Shown here in pieces: positions 1 to 7,907 of a DNA stretch of 34,841 nucleotides. The first letter of the stretch is position 1, and every line of letters begins with the position of its first letter. Where the stretch lies: IMG/VR virus record IMGVR_UViG_3300035410_000054, positions 1 to 34,841 of that record. One strand, given 5' to 3'. The notes beneath the pieces are model-generated. The model was not told the DNA's origin and did not search any database. It was given only the letters and a program-made list of their open reading frames with translations. Source of the DNA: a virus. A program made the translations under genes and the position numbers.

Positions 1-122
1 AGGGCGATCGTCCTCGGGTGCCGGCGGCGGCCGGTTTGCGACACGCAGCGGCCCTAAAATCAAGTTCGCACCATGACGCGACGCAGCAATGGCTTGCGCG
101 CGGCGCGGGAGGTTCGTTTCAC

Positions 123-500
123 ATGAAACCTTCGTCGCTGGCTAGCTGGTCCTCTGAATCTCGGCGCGACAAATGGGCGCTCGAGCGCGGCCTCAAGCTG
201 TACGCTCGCAGCGCCCCTTGTATCTTCCGTCTCCTTGATCGCGTGCCGCCCGGTCATCGTCACCGCGGTGGATTGTGCTGGCCGCCCGGCTCCGACCACG
301 CCAGCCTTTGGACCCACGCCGGAAAGCCCTCCTGCTTCATCTCGCAGCCCTACTCCCTCGACTCCCGCGTGCTCGACGAGATGTTGGATTTCGCCATGTC
401 GTACCAGCTTCGCTTCGTCGTCTCGACGTGGCCGGCGTTTTACTATCCCGGTCACGTGCTCATGGTCGAATGGTTTAGGTACGAATGGAGGGAATCGTGA
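123..500 (+). CDS. Hypothetical phage protein (125 aa)
   Basis: Soluble protein of 125 residues with no motif I can tie to an activity. The second half carries conserved-looking aromatic and glycine positions (DHASLWTHAGKPSCFISQPY, then STWPAFYYPGHVLMVEW), which recall small uncharacterised phage proteins, but I cannot name the family. The reading frame stays open upstream to a GTG at 18. I chose the ATG at 123 because GGGAGG lies about ten bases before it and because residues encoded upstream look like low-complexity noise. Its stop overlaps the GTG of the next small gene (GTGA), so it is probably the first gene of the operon leading into the packaging module. Function unknown. Confidence 0.65.
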   Translation: MKPSSLASWSSESRRDKWALERGLKLYARSAPCIFRLLDRVPPGHRHRGGLCWPPGSDHASLWTHAGKPSCFISQPYSLDSRVLDEMLDFAMSYQLRFVVSTWPAFYYPGHVLMVEWFRYEWRES

Positions 501-607
501 AGCACGCACTGCTCTCGCGATCGACCTACGTCTGGTTCGGCATCGTCGCGGCGTCCGCCGTCGCGTATGCCGTCCTGGCGTGGGTCCGCGTCATGGAGGT
601 TCGATGA
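497..607 (+). CDS. Small single-pass membrane peptide (36 aa)
   Basis: A 36-residue product starting at GTG 497 inside a GTGA overlap with the preceding gene, and ending in an ATGA overlap with the following gene. It has a short basic N-terminus (VKHALLSR), then a hydrophobic segment of roughly 20 residues (VWFGIVAASAVAYAVLAWV) and a short charged end, as expected for one inner-membrane helix. Perfect stop-start coupling on both sides supports it as a real gene despite its length. It could be an accessory lysis or membrane-anchoring peptide, but nothing in the sequence proves that. Confidence 0.6.
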   Translation: MKHALLSRSTYVWFGIVAASAVAYAVLAWVRVMEVR

Positions 608-1416
608 TCGTTCCGCGCTCTGTCGCTTTCGATGAAGGCCCGTCGCCGCAGCCGATGCCGTGGGCCCAGCTCTACGTCGTCGGGCCCCGCACGACTCCCG
701 AGCAGGCGCAGCTAATCCGCGCCGCTGGCTCGGAGCTCATCGTGAAGATTCAGCCCTGCCGCTGGCTCTTGCCGAGCGGCGAGCCCGAGATGCACTGGCA
801 GTGGGACCGATCCATCTCGCTCATTCCGATTCTGCGCTGTCTCGACGGGACGCCGGCGTGCGTCGACGAGCCCGGCGAAGGCATGGCGGGCACCGTCGTC
901 CTCGACTTCAGCGATCCGAACACGGCGCGGCAGATGGCGAAGCTGGCGAACGAGCTCTGCGCGTCGCTCGGCGCCATCGGCGTTATGCAGGACTACGGCT
1001 GTCTCAACGTCTCGGGGTTCGGCAATTGCCCGAAGGTCGATACGAACGTGTGGCCCTTCTGGTCTAACGGCTACTCCGCGTACCTCGCCGAGCTCATGAA
1101 GCAGAAGCGCCGCGTCTGGCGATGCTGCAACCACCAGTTCTCTCCGGGTGCCGCTCTGTGCGTTGAGTACATCCGGCTCTACGGAAGCCTCACCGGCTAT
1201 CCGCCGAGCCCGATGCAGGCTCATAACCTTTGCGTCGCAAACCCCGGCACCATTCTTCTCGCGCAGTTCGACGACCCGTATCTCCGCGGGCTCATCGTAA
1301 ACGCCGCGGTCTCGGCCGGAGGCTACGTCGACTATCGCCCGTACTTCTTCACCGGCGATCGCGTGAGTCGGCAGCCGGCGCCGGAGCTCGTGGCTCTCGC
1401 AGCGGCCGGCGCGTGA
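604..1416 (+). CDS. Putative TIM-barrel glycoside-hydrolase-like protein
   Basis: A 270-residue protein starting at ATG 604, coupled by ATGA to the gene before and by GTGA to the gene after. Alternating strands and helices (AQLYVVG, SELIVKIQP, GTVVLDFSDP followed by the helix NTARQMAKLANELCASLG and then GVMQDYG) resemble the barrel of uncharacterised glycosyl hydrolases, in which a strand ending in an acidic residue carries the catalytic acid. Asp in MQDYG is a candidate. Several Cys residues (CCNHQFSPGAALC, NLCVANPG) are unusual. No signal peptide is seen, so it may be a virion or lysate-released depolymerase, or not an enzyme at all. The fold call comes from pattern only. Confidence 0.6.
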   Translation: MIVPRSVAFDEGPSPQPMPWAQLYVVGPRTTPEQAQLIRAAGSELIVKIQPCRWLLPSGEPEMHWQWDRSISLIPILRCLDGTPACVDEPGEGMAGTVVLDFSDPNTARQMAKLANELCASLGAIGVMQDYGCLNVSGFGNCPKVDTNVWPFWSNGYSAYLAELMKQKRRVWRCCNHQFSPGAALCVEYIRLYGSLTGYPPSPMQAHNLCVANPGTILLAQFDDPYLRGLIVNAAVSAGGYVDYRPYFFTGDRVSRQPAPELVALAAAGA

Positions 1417-2009
1417 ACGAGCTTTCGCGCCACGCTGAGATCCCGGTCTCGATCATCTCGGGCACCGTCAACATCAGCGCACGGACCGACGAAGGCATCA
1501 ACATCGGGCTCCTCGTGCGTCGCGATCTCGCCGCGGCCGAAGCGCGGCGCGTTGACCGTCTCATCATGGCCGGTTCTCGGCTCCGGCCGCGAAAGGAGCA
1601 AGCAGTGGGCGATTATCGCTTCGTACTCGAGGGCATCGGCTCGCATGGGTGCAACCGCATGGGCGACTCCGGCTCCGTCGTCGCGCGGTGCGGCAACGGA
1701 TTCTGTGTCGACTGCCGCATCGCCGACTTCGTGCGCTCGTTCCAGGCGGTGCCAGGCATGGGCCTGAAGACGGCCGTGCTCGAGCACTGGCCGGTTCCGG
1801 GCGCCGCGGGCACCACGCGGACCGACAATCCGGGCCCGATCGACGATCTCGTGACCGGGACCCGTCTCGGCTCGTTCGTAACGCAGCCGTACATCTCGCC
1901 GTCTCCTGCAGCGGTTCCGGGCGCGAGCCCCACGCCGCCGGCCGGGAAGACGATCGACCAATCCGGCGACGTCGGCGCTCGCAAATGGCCCGACGACGTC
2001 AGCGCCTGA
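1413..2009 (+). CDS. Hypothetical phage protein (198 aa)
   Basis: Starts at GTG 1413 in a GTGA overlap. The first 60 residues (SIISGTVNISARTDEGINIGLLVRRDLAAAEARRVDRLI) look separate from the middle segment (FVLEGIGSHGCNRMGDSGSVVARCGNGFCVDCRIADFVRSF). That middle part contains four cysteines, C-x(n)-C-x(4)-C-x(2)-C, which might bind metal. The last 45 residues are Pro/Ala/Thr-rich and probably disordered. A second possible start, GTG 1605, is preceded by AAGGAG, so a short internal product is conceivable. Function unknown. It ends 16 bp before the methyltransferase gene. Confidence 0.6.
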   Translation: MNELSRHAEIPVSIISGTVNISARTDEGINIGLLVRRDLAAAEARRVDRLIMAGSRLRPRKEQAVGDYRFVLEGIGSHGCNRMGDSGSVVARCGNGFCVDCRIADFVRSFQAVPGMGLKTAVLEHWPVPGAAGTTRTDNPGPIDDLVTGTRLGSFVTQPYISPSPAAVPGASPTPPAGKTIDQSGDVGARKWPDDVSA

Positions 2010-2025
2010 AAAGCACGGAGGCTCA

Positions 2026-3546
2026 ATGGGCACGGGAGGAAGAAGGCGCAAGGCCGCGGCTCGCAAGAAGGCCGAGGGCCGCGCGTCCTCGAGGATTCGC
2101 GCGAATCTGAAGACGGCTAAGACGGCCCGCTCGGCGCGCCGCGGGGGAACCGCTGCCGCGGCTCCCGCCGGCGTCGCGATGCCGCCTTTCATTGCGAACA
2201 AGATCGAGCTCTGGCCGCTCGCAAAGCTCCTGCCGCTCGAGCGTAACCCGCGCATTCACTCTGATGCGGAGGTGGACGAGCTGGTCCGCGTGATCATGAC
2301 GGTGGGCTTCCTCGTGCCGTTGCTCGTGGATCTCAAAAGCCGGCGCATCCTGGCCGGGAACCGGCGGTTCGCGGCCGCGGTGAAGATCGGCATGGCGAAG
2401 GTGCCCGTCATCGTGGCCGACCATCTCTCGCCGGCGCTCCGGCAGGCGTGGATTGTCGCCGACAACGAGATCGCGCTGCACGCGACTTGGGACGAGACGA
2501 TCCTGGCCGAGTACTTCCGCGCTATCGAGCGCGCGGGCCTCGATCCGACCTTGACGTGCTTCTCGACCGACGCCATCAGCGAAATCCTCGCGTCCGTCGG
2601 CCCGCACGCGGCCCTCGAGGAGGAGGAGGAGGTCCCGCCGCTGCCGGCGAAGGCCGTATCGAAGCGCGGCGACTTGTGGGCGCTCGGCAACCATCGCGTG
2701 TTCTGTGGCGATGCGACGGTGCCCGACGACGTCCTCCGGCTTGTCGGCGGCGCCACGATGGATTGCGTCTGGACCGATCCGCCCTACGGCGTGTCCTACA
2801 AGGGCGCTGCCGGCGAGATCCAGAACGACGATCTCCCCGAGCGCGAGCTCGCCGCGATGCTGGCGGCCGCGCTCGGCGCCGCCTACGCCGTCATGCACGA
2901 GGGCGCGCCCATCTACATGGCGCACGCCGACACCGGTGGGCACATCTTCCGGCGCGTCCTCATCGAGTCGGGGTTCAAGCTGGCGAGCTGTCTCATTTGG
3001 CGGAAGAACAGCCTTGTGCTCTCGCGCGGTGATTACCACTGGCAGCACGAGCCGATTCTGTACGGATGGAAGCCCGGAAGCGCGCACCGCTGGTATGGCG
3101 ATCGCGACAAGACGTCGATTCTCGAATTCGACGACCCGCCGTTCGCCCAGGTTGCCGACGACCAGTGGCAGATCTCGCTCGGCGAGCGGACGCTCCTCGT
3201 GCGCGGGAAGGGCCTCACGGTGCAGGCGGTGCGCGGCAGCGTGCTCCTCGAGGAGAAGCCTTCCGTCAATCGCGAGCATCCGACCATGAAACCGACGCCG
3301 CTCGTGGCTCGCATGCTCGCCAACTCGACGCGGCCCGGGCACCGCGTGCTCGATATGTTCGCCGGCTCCGGCTCGACGCTCATCGCGTGCGAGTCGCGCA
3401 TGCTCATCGGCTACATGCTGGAGCTCGAGCCACGCTACGTCGACGTCATCGTGCAGCGCTGGCAGAACCTCACCGGCGGGAAGGCGACGCTCGGCTCGGG
3501 GCGGACCTTCGACCAGATCGCGACCGGCCGTAAGCGGGGCGAGTAG
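2026..3546 (+). CDS. ParB-domain / DNA adenine-or-cytosine-N4 methyltransferase fusion
   Basis: Residues 1-52 are a basic, disordered tail. Residues about 58-190 form a ParB N-terminal (Spo0J-like) domain with the conserved RILAGNRRFAAA stretch at 108-119. Residues about 215-495 form an amino-methyltransferase: DPPYG (catalytic motif IV) at 251-255 comes before the SAM-binding FAGSGST (motif I) at 445-451, which is the beta-class order. HPTMKP (419-424) is also typical. Such enzymes methylate adenine N6 or cytosine N4, and phages use them to evade restriction or mark DNA before packaging. ATG 2026 has GGAGG just upstream. It lies directly before the terminase genes, a common position in phages of GC-rich Proteobacteria. 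Target specificity cannot be read. Confidence 0.93.
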   Translation: MGTGGRRRKAAARKKAEGRASSRIRANLKTAKTARSARRGGTAAAAPAGVAMPPFIANKIELWPLAKLLPLERNPRIHSDAEVDELVRVIMTVGFLVPLLVDLKSRRILAGNRRFAAAVKIGMAKVPVIVADHLSPALRQAWIVADNEIALHATWDETILAEYFRAIERAGLDPTLTCFSTDAISEILASVGPHAALEEEEEVPPLPAKAVSKRGDLWALGNHRVFCGDATVPDDVLRLVGGATMDCVWTDPPYGVSYKGAAGEIQNDDLPERELAAMLAAALGAAYAVMHEGAPIYMAHADTGGHIFRRVLIESGFKLASCLIWRKNSLVLSRGDYHWQHEPILYGWKPGSAHRWYGDRDKTSILEFDDPPFAQVADDQWQISLGERTLLVRGKGLTVQAVRGSVLLEEKPSVNREHPTMKPTPLVARMLANSTRPGHRVLDMFAGSGSTLIACESRMLIGYMLELEPRYVDVIVQRWQNLTGGKATLGSGRTFDQIATGRKRGE

Positions 3547-3549
3547 CGC

Positions 3550-4203
3550 GTGGCAAAGAAGAAGCCGCGCGCTCCTCGAGCTCGGCAGATTCCCATCAAG
3601 GGCATCGGCGAATCGCGCCAGCTCGTGAGCGGCCGGCGGTTCGCCGAGCTCATGGGCGTCAGCGAGGCGGCGGTCCGGCGCGCGATCAAGGACGGGCGCC
3701 TAACGCCCGTGGCTCCTGGCCGCATCGATCCCGTGGCCGGCCGCCGCCAGTGGTTCGCCTCGACCGATCCGTCGAAGCCTCTTAACGCCGTCACCGGCAA
3801 TCCGTCGCACCATCGCGATCCCGGCGCGCCCGAGACGCCGATGGGTCTCGACTTCCCGATGGGAACGAACGGCGTCGACGCCGAAACCCGCGGCGCGCTC
3901 CGGCAGTTCGCCCTCGCGCGCGCGACCCGCGAGGCGATCAAGGCCCGCATCGAGCAAAAGGAATTGCAGCGCCTCGAGGGGAAGCTCATCGACGTCGACA
4001 AGGTGCGCGCCACGGCTTTCGCTCAATTCCGCCGCGCTCGGGATCTCCTGCTCACGCTGCCCGACCGGGTTTCTAAGACGATCGCCGGCGTCAGCGACGA
4101 GGCCGAGGTGTTCAGCATCGTGCAGGAGGAATGCCGTCACATTTGCGCCGAGCTCGCGCGTCCCATCGTGCCCACGCCTGACCGCGAGGACGCCGCCTCG
4201 TGA
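3550..4203 (+). CDS. Terminase small subunit (Nu1-like)
   Basis: 217 residues from GTG 3550, three bases after the methyltransferase stop. Residues about 25-60 (SGRRFAELMGVSEAAVRRAIKDGRL) form a helix-turn-helix like the excisionase/Nu1 DNA-binding fold. A long charged helix follows (ARATREAIKARIEQKELQRLEGKLIDVDKV), and then helices of the type that mediate oligomerisation and large-subunit binding in small terminases. It would recognise the packaging site and recruit the motor. GTGA coupling to the large subunit supports the call. The N-terminus is very basic (MAKKKPRAPRARQ). Confidence 0.88.
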   Translation: MAKKKPRAPRARQIPIKGIGESRQLVSGRRFAELMGVSEAAVRRAIKDGRLTPVAPGRIDPVAGRRQWFASTDPSKPLNAVTGNPSHHRDPGAPETPMGLDFPMGTNGVDAETRGALRQFALARATREAIKARIEQKELQRLEGKLIDVDKVRATAFAQFRRARDLLLTLPDRVSKTIAGVSDEAEVFSIVQEECRHICAELARPIVPTPDREDAAS

Positions 4204-6194
4204 GCGCGGACCCGGTCCTCGACGCGATCGCCCTCGCGTGGGCGCCCGATCCCATCCTCACGGTCAGCGAATGGGCCGACCAGCATCGCATGCTCTCCTC
4301 GAAATCGGCATCCGAGCCGGGCCCCTGGCGCACCTCTCGCGTGCCCTATCTCCGCGAGATCATGGACGCGCTCTCGAGCGGCTCGCCCGTGCGGAAAATC
4401 GTGTTCATGAAGGGCTCGCAGATCGGCGCGACCGAGTGCGGGAACAACTGGATCGGCTACGCGATGCAGCATTCGCCCGGGCCCATGATGTTGATCGAGC
4501 CGACGCTCGACACTTGCAAGAAGATCAGCCAGGAGCGAATCGCGCCCATGATCGCCGAGGCGCCGGCGCTGGCCGCGATCGTTTCCGAGCCGCGCTCCCG
4601 CACCTCGGGGAACACGCTCCTGCGGAAGGACTTTCCCGGCGGCGTGCTCTACATGGCCGGAGCCAATTCCGGCGCGGGCCTTCGTATGGTCCCTGTCGGA
4701 AAACTGTTCGCCGACGAAATCGACGAGTACCCGGGCGACGTGAACAACCAGGGCTCGCCGCTCGAGCTCGCCGTGCGCCGCACCAGTAACTTCCCGCGCC
4801 GGAAAATCTATTTCGCCTCGACGCCGACGGTGCGCGGGCTCTCGAACATCGAGAAGGAGTTTCGGCGCACCGACCAGCGCCGCTACTTCGTGCCCTGCCC
4901 GGAATGCGCGCACATGGACTACCTCACATGGGACGGCCGCGACTGGTTCGAGGCGTCCGCCGGCATCCACTTCCGCGTCGAATGGGAGACCGATCAGCCC
5001 GACACCGCCCGGCTTGTCTGCCCGGCTTGCGCGGCGCGCGTGCCCGAGTCGGCGAAGCGCGGCATGCTGGCGGCCGGCGCGTGGCGCTCGACCGTGGAAT
5101 GCGACGAGCCCGGCTTGCGCGGCTACCATCTGTCCGGGCTCTACTCTCCCTGGCAGTCGTGGGGGGAGTCGGCGCGCCTGTTCATGCACGCGAAGGCGAA
5201 CCCGGGCGACTTGAAGGTGTGGGTCAACACGACGCTCGGCGAAAGCTGGGAGGAGCGCGGAACCAGGGTCGACGCCGACGTGCTCATGGCGCGCCGGGAG
5301 CCGCCGCTCCTCAAGACCTATGGCGACGAGCAGGCCGAGGTGCCGGCCGGCGTGGGCATCCTCGTGGCATCGGTCGACGTCCAGGCCGATCGCCTCGAGG
5401 CGCTCGTGCTCGGCTATGGCGCCGGCGAGGAATGCTGGGTGATCGCGCATTCGCAATTTGCGGGCGACCCGGGCCGCGTCGACGCCTCTCCCGGCGAGCG
5501 CACCGTCTGGATGGATCTCGACCGCTTCCTCGTGGACCAGTTCCTGCACGAGAGCGGGCAGCGCGTCTCGATCGCGTGCGTTGTCATCGACGCCCGCTAT
5601 CACACGAACGAGGTCTACCGGTTCTGCAGCGCTCGCTCTCACCGCCGGCTCACTTGGAAAGAGGGTCCGCCGGCGACGCAGCTTGTGTTCCCTGTCATGG
5701 GAACCAGCGTCGACGGCCGCGAGATCGTGCTCAAGCCATCCGTGAAGAACCGCTACGGCGTGAAGGTGTTTCCGCTCGGCACCGACGCGGCGAAGGACAC
5801 GATCTATTCGCGGCTCCGCATCGCGGGCCCAGGCCCGGGTTTCTACCATCTCCCGCACTGGGTCGATAAGGAATTCGTGGACCAGCTCACCGCCGAAAAG
5901 GCGATTCGGAAATGGATTCCCCGCAAGGGCTGGACGCGCGTCTGGGAGAAGGTGCGCGATCGTAACGAGGTGCTCGACCTTGCGGTGTACGGTCTCGCCT
6001 CTCTCGGCATCATGGGTTCGGGCCTCGTGCGCTCCCTGGCCGAGCGCGCGGCGAAATGGGCGGCGCCGGCGTCCTCGCCGGCGGCCGGCGCGCCGGAGTC
6101 TCCGCAGGCCGCGGCCGCGCTCGAGGGCGAGGGCGTGGCTCCGTCCGGTCCGCCCAGGCGCCCGCGTAAGGGCTGGCTCGACTCGTGGCGCTAG
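4200..6194 (+). CDS. terL: Terminase large subunit, GpA family
   Basis: 664 residues, the usual length for lambda gpA-type packaging motors. The ATPase domain has a Walker A variant KGSQIGAT at 71-78, a Walker B with catalytic acids in KLFADEIDEY (168-177) and motif III STP at 207-209. A zinc-ribbon-like insertion supplies C233/C236 and C274/C277. The nuclease domain begins near 388 (ILVASVDVQADRLEA, with D393 and D397). Further acids are D464 (VVIDARYH) and the C-terminal NEVLDLAVYGLAS helix. It translocates DNA into the prohead at the portal and cuts it. It starts at GTG 4200, overlapping the small subunit stop. The last 50 residues are Ala/Pro-rich and basic, possibly contacting the portal. 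Confidence 0.96.
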   Translation: MSADPVLDAIALAWAPDPILTVSEWADQHRMLSSKSASEPGPWRTSRVPYLREIMDALSSGSPVRKIVFMKGSQIGATECGNNWIGYAMQHSPGPMMLIEPTLDTCKKISQERIAPMIAEAPALAAIVSEPRSRTSGNTLLRKDFPGGVLYMAGANSGAGLRMVPVGKLFADEIDEYPGDVNNQGSPLELAVRRTSNFPRRKIYFASTPTVRGLSNIEKEFRRTDQRRYFVPCPECAHMDYLTWDGRDWFEASAGIHFRVEWETDQPDTARLVCPACAARVPESAKRGMLAAGAWRSTVECDEPGLRGYHLSGLYSPWQSWGESARLFMHAKANPGDLKVWVNTTLGESWEERGTRVDADVLMARREPPLLKTYGDEQAEVPAGVGILVASVDVQADRLEALVLGYGAGEECWVIAHSQFAGDPGRVDASPGERTVWMDLDRFLVDQFLHESGQRVSIACVVIDARYHTNEVYRFCSARSHRRLTWKEGPPATQLVFPVMGTSVDGREIVLKPSVKNRYGVKVFPLGTDAAKDTIYSRLRIAGPGPGFYHLPHWVDKEFVDQLTAEKAIRKWIPRKGWTRVWEKVRDRNEVLDLAVYGLASLGIMGSGLVRSLAERAAKWAAPASSPAAGAPESPQAAAALEGEGVAPSGPPRRPRKGWLDSWR

Positions 6195-6373
6195 CGCCCG
6201 ACGCCGGAGGCTTCCAACCCGCTCTCTACGGTGAAGGCCCCGTCGCCGTGCGCGTGGCGCTGTCCGCCTGTTTCGCCGATCCCGCGTGGGACCCGACCGC
6301 GCCGCCGCTCGAGGCCGCCTTCCCCATCCTCGCGAAGCTGGGGCTCCTCGGGCCGCCGCCTTCCCGCAACTAG
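6185..6373 (+). CDS. Small hypothetical protein after terminase (62 aa)
   Basis: Starts at GTG 6185, ten bases before the end of the terminase gene, with AAGGG upstream, so translation is probably coupled. The sequence is Ala/Pro-rich with a central amphipathic stretch (VAVRVALSACFADPAWDP) and a helix near the end (AAFPILAKLGLLG). In lambda the head-tail joiner gpW sits at this place, but I see no gpW signature. It is the last gene before the first palindromic promoter. Function unknown. Confidence 0.5.
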   Translation: MALAPDAGGFQPALYGEGPVAVRVALSACFADPAWDPTAPPLEAAFPILAKLGLLGPPPSRN

Positions 6374-6418
6374 GCCCCAAACCGGGCCTTACGGGGCCCA
6401 AAAGAAAGTTTGAGAAAC

Positions 6419-6436
6419 CGCTTGACCGGTCAAGCG
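6419..6436. promoter_or_regulatory. Palindromic operator O1
   Basis: Perfect 18-bp palindrome CGCTTGACCGGTCAAGCG that contains the -35 hexamer of the promoter. The same 18 bp recur at 8805 and the 14-bp core recurs at 10153, each time in the same register with a -35 box. A dimeric repressor or activator binding here would directly control polymerase. No candidate repressor gene is identified with certainty in the window. Confidence 0.8.
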
Positions 6437-6450
6437 TTCTATCCGATACT
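6422..6450 (+). promoter_or_regulatory. Promoter P1 of small-gene operon 1
   Basis: The -35 TTGACC (6422-6427) is separated by exactly 17 bp from the -10 GATACT (6445-6450). An A-rich stretch (AAAAGAAAG and GAGAAA) lies upstream like an UP element, and this is strikingly AT-rich for the window. The predicted start of transcription is near 6457, which is the first base of the leader hairpin. It drives 6497-8733. Confidence 0.75.
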
Positions 6451-6456
6451 CTCTTT

Positions 6457-6475
6457 GTCGGGCACGGGGCCCGGC
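6457..6475 (+). promoter_or_regulatory. 5' leader hairpin, copy 1
   Basis: Inverted repeat GTCGGGC / GCCCGGC around the loop ACGGG, giving seven pairs with one G-U, located where the transcript should begin. It is followed by CAAAAC and then the SD CGGAGG. An identical copy lies at 8843. It may stabilise the mRNA 5' end or bind a regulator. Confidence 0.65.
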
Positions 6476-6496
6476 AAAACGACTCGGAGGCTTCAG

Positions 6497-6952
6497 ATGG
6501 TCCTCGCCGGAAACGACGCCCGCATCCTCGCCCGCGCTCGCGCGGAATTCGATGCTGCCCAGCAGGGTCTCTCTCGCGTCATGGGCGACAAGCTCATGGC
6601 CGATCGCTTCGGCGGCGTCGCTGCCGCGAACGAGGCCAGCGAGCTCCTCGAGCTGGTCGACGAAACGCACGCGGTGTTTCAGCTCATGCTCGCCGCTGCC
6701 CAGCGCATCGAGGCGCTCGAAAACAAGTACGAGCTGCCGAACAACAAGCTGACGGTGACCGATCGCGTCACCGGTCTCGCCCAGGGCGACGTCGCCGTCG
6801 ACTGGCAGATCACGGATGGCCGGATCGACTTTCTCCCGGCGCAGTGCGCCGGCTGCTCCAACAAGCTCGCCGCCGCCATCGTGCCCTACTGCTCCTCGTG
6901 TTGCCGCGAGGGCGTTCCCGCCGGCGCCGTCGTCGCCAAGAGGAGCCGCTAA
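6497..6952 (+). CDS. Hypothetical protein with C-terminal zinc-binding cysteines (151 aa)
   Basis: First gene of operon 1; ATG 6497 has CGGAGG (6485-6490) upstream. The N-terminal two thirds are helical (ILARARAEFDAAQQG, ASELLELVDETHAVFQLM, AAAQRIEALENKYEL), so a coiled-coil or helical bundle is likely. The end carries CAGCSNKL followed about ten residues later by CSSCC, two CxxC pairs that would hold one zinc ion. It was probably expressed early because it follows promoter P1. The stop overlaps the next start (TAATG). No family recognised. Confidence 0.75.
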   Translation: MVLAGNDARILARARAEFDAAQQGLSRVMGDKLMADRFGGVAAANEASELLELVDETHAVFQLMLAAAQRIEALENKYELPNNKLTVTDRVTGLAQGDVAVDWQITDGRIDFLPAQCAGCSNKLAAAIVPYCSSCCREGVPAGAVVAKRSR

Positions 6953-7431
6953 TGCCTCTGCGCGGAAACGACTCGCCGGCCCGTCATTCGCAGCCGCACG
7001 ATCCGTCGAACCATTGCGATGCTTCCTGTTCCGCTTTCGTCTCGCGCGGCTGGCTCGTGCTGGACGCTCGCTCGCCGGCGTCGCCGGTTGTCGTTCATGC
7101 CGACTTTGAGGCGGTAGCTCGCCGCTGCGCCGAGTACTACGGCGCCGGCTCCTACGTCACCCACGGCGGCGCGCTCCTCGTGAAGGCGCCTCTCCTGCTC
7201 CAGGCGCTGAAGGTGGTAATCGACCATCTCCCCGCGTGCGACGGCCACGAATTCGGCCCGTGCGCGCGGTGTGTTGCCCAGGCCGCGATCGATTCGGTCT
7301 CGCCGCTCGAGCGCCTCTGCCCAGATTGCGGCGCGACTGCCATCGCCGCCGAGGCGCCGCGTTGTGTCGCCTGCAACGACTCGCTGTTCGCGGCGCGCCT
7401 CGCGCGCGCGCGCGATCTCGGGAGGGCCTAA
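6952..7431 (+). CDS. Hypothetical protein with zinc-ribbon-like C-terminus (159 aa)
   Basis: Starts at ATG 6952, which shares its A with the preceding TAA. The middle is a small alpha/beta region (GWLVLDARSPASPVVVHADFEAVARRCAEYYGAGSYVTHGG). The C-terminal third has cysteine pairs CARC, CPDC and CVAC, the last two (LCPDCGATAIAAEAPRCVACND) forming a typical zinc ribbon. The N-terminus is His/Cys-rich (HCDASCSAF). It ends in GRA encoded by a GGGAGGGCC box that doubles as the SD of the next gene. Likely a small regulatory or host-interaction protein; function unknown. Confidence 0.72.
   Translation: MPLRGNDSPARHSQPHDPSNHCDASCSAFVSRGWLVLDARSPASPVVVHADFEAVARRCAEYYGAGSYVTHGGALLVKAPLLLQALKVVIDHLPACDGHEFGPCARCVAQAAIDSVSPLERLCPDCGATAIAAEAPRCVACNDSLFAARLARARDLGRA
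7417..7431 (+). repeat. 15-bp SD/stop coupling repeat, copy 1
   Basis: CTCGGGAGGGCCTAA occurs here and again at 7575-7589. In both places it encodes the last residues (GRA), supplies the Shine-Dalgarno sequence and contains the stop codon next to the following ATG. Confidence 0.6.
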
Positions 7432-7589
7432 TGGCAAGCGTGATCCTGGCCGTCCGCCTGAATCGTTACGCCGCCGGGCGCTGGACCGTTCGCGTCCTGT
7501 TCGCCAATGGCTCCTCGCGCGAATCGCAGCTCGTTACCTACCAGCAGGCGGCATGGATGCGTCGCCGCCTGCTCCTCGGGAGGGCCTAA
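7431..7589 (+). CDS. Hypothetical small basic protein (52 aa)
   Basis: Starts at ATG 7431 in a TAATG overlap, with GGAGGG six bases upstream. The product is short and basic with a beta-strand-like core (VILAVRLNRYAAGRWTVRVLFANGSS) and an Arg-rich end (AAWMRRRLLLGRA). Its size and tight coupling on both sides are the main evidence. Function unknown. Confidence 0.6.
   Translation: MASVILAVRLNRYAAGRWTVRVLFANGSSRESQLVTYQQAAWMRRRLLLGRA
7575..7589 (+). repeat. 15-bp SD/stop coupling repeat, copy 2
   Basis: Second copy of CTCGGGAGGGCCTAA; see 7417. It lies immediately before the ATG at 7590. Confidence 0.6.
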
Positions 7590-7907
7590 ATGAATCCCGT
7601 CCACATCCTCCGCGCCGTTGCCGAGACCGACTTCCGTCCGTTCACTGATTCGGACTATCAGACCTTCGGCAACGTCTCTCCGGCCTCGCGCCCGCTGATC
7701 GGCGAATGGGGCGAGCACATGATCATCATCTCGGGCGTCGAGGTTCGCATGGTGTTCTGTCCCGACTTGTCGGCGCCCGAGGAAATCGGGCCGTGCATTC
7801 TCGGCTGGGCCCCAGGCGTCGACGTTCAGAATCCCTACCGCCGGCAGGTGGGCGAGCCCGGCTGCGTCCACGGGGCTCCGGGCGGCCTGACCGGCGGTGC
7901 GCGATGA
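7590..7907 (+). CDS. Hypothetical protein (105 aa)
   Basis: Starts at ATG 7590 directly after the previous stop with a GGGAGGG SD. Acidic, with a strand-rich centre (HMIIISGVEVRMVFCPD) and the segment IGPCILGWAPGVDVQNPYRRQ. It ends in a Gly-rich tail and overlaps the next gene by ATGA. No known motif or family; the position inside a cassette of tiny phage genes suggests an accessory role. Confidence 0.65.
   Translation: MNPVHILRAVAETDFRPFTDSDYQTFGNVSPASRPLIGEWGEHMIIISGVEVRMVFCPDLSAPEEIGPCILGWAPGVDVQNPYRRQVGEPGCVHGAPGGLTGGAR

Larger units (their letters stand above)
6374..6496. other. Intergenic regulatory region before operon 1
   Basis: A 123-bp stretch without a gene. After the stop of the 62-residue protein there is a weak GGCCCC/GGGGCC pairing not followed by a T-run, an A-rich GCCCAAAAGAAA stretch, then operator O1, promoter P1 and the leader hairpin listed separately. 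Confidence 0.7.

Noticed and set aside
32-60. Promoter with -10 TAAAAT at 55-60
   Set aside because: The -10 is good, but no -35 lies at 16-18 bp; the only TTG (TTGCGA at 36) is 13 bp away.
4137-6401. Minus-strand open frame of 754 codons opposite the terminase
   Set aside because: Antisense shadow with Arg/Ala/His-rich sequence and no domain; the plus strand encodes the large terminase.
6374-6411. Terminator after the 62-residue gene
   Set aside because: GGCCCC/GGGGCC can pair, but the following bases are AAAAGAAAG and not a T-run, so plus-strand termination is not supported.
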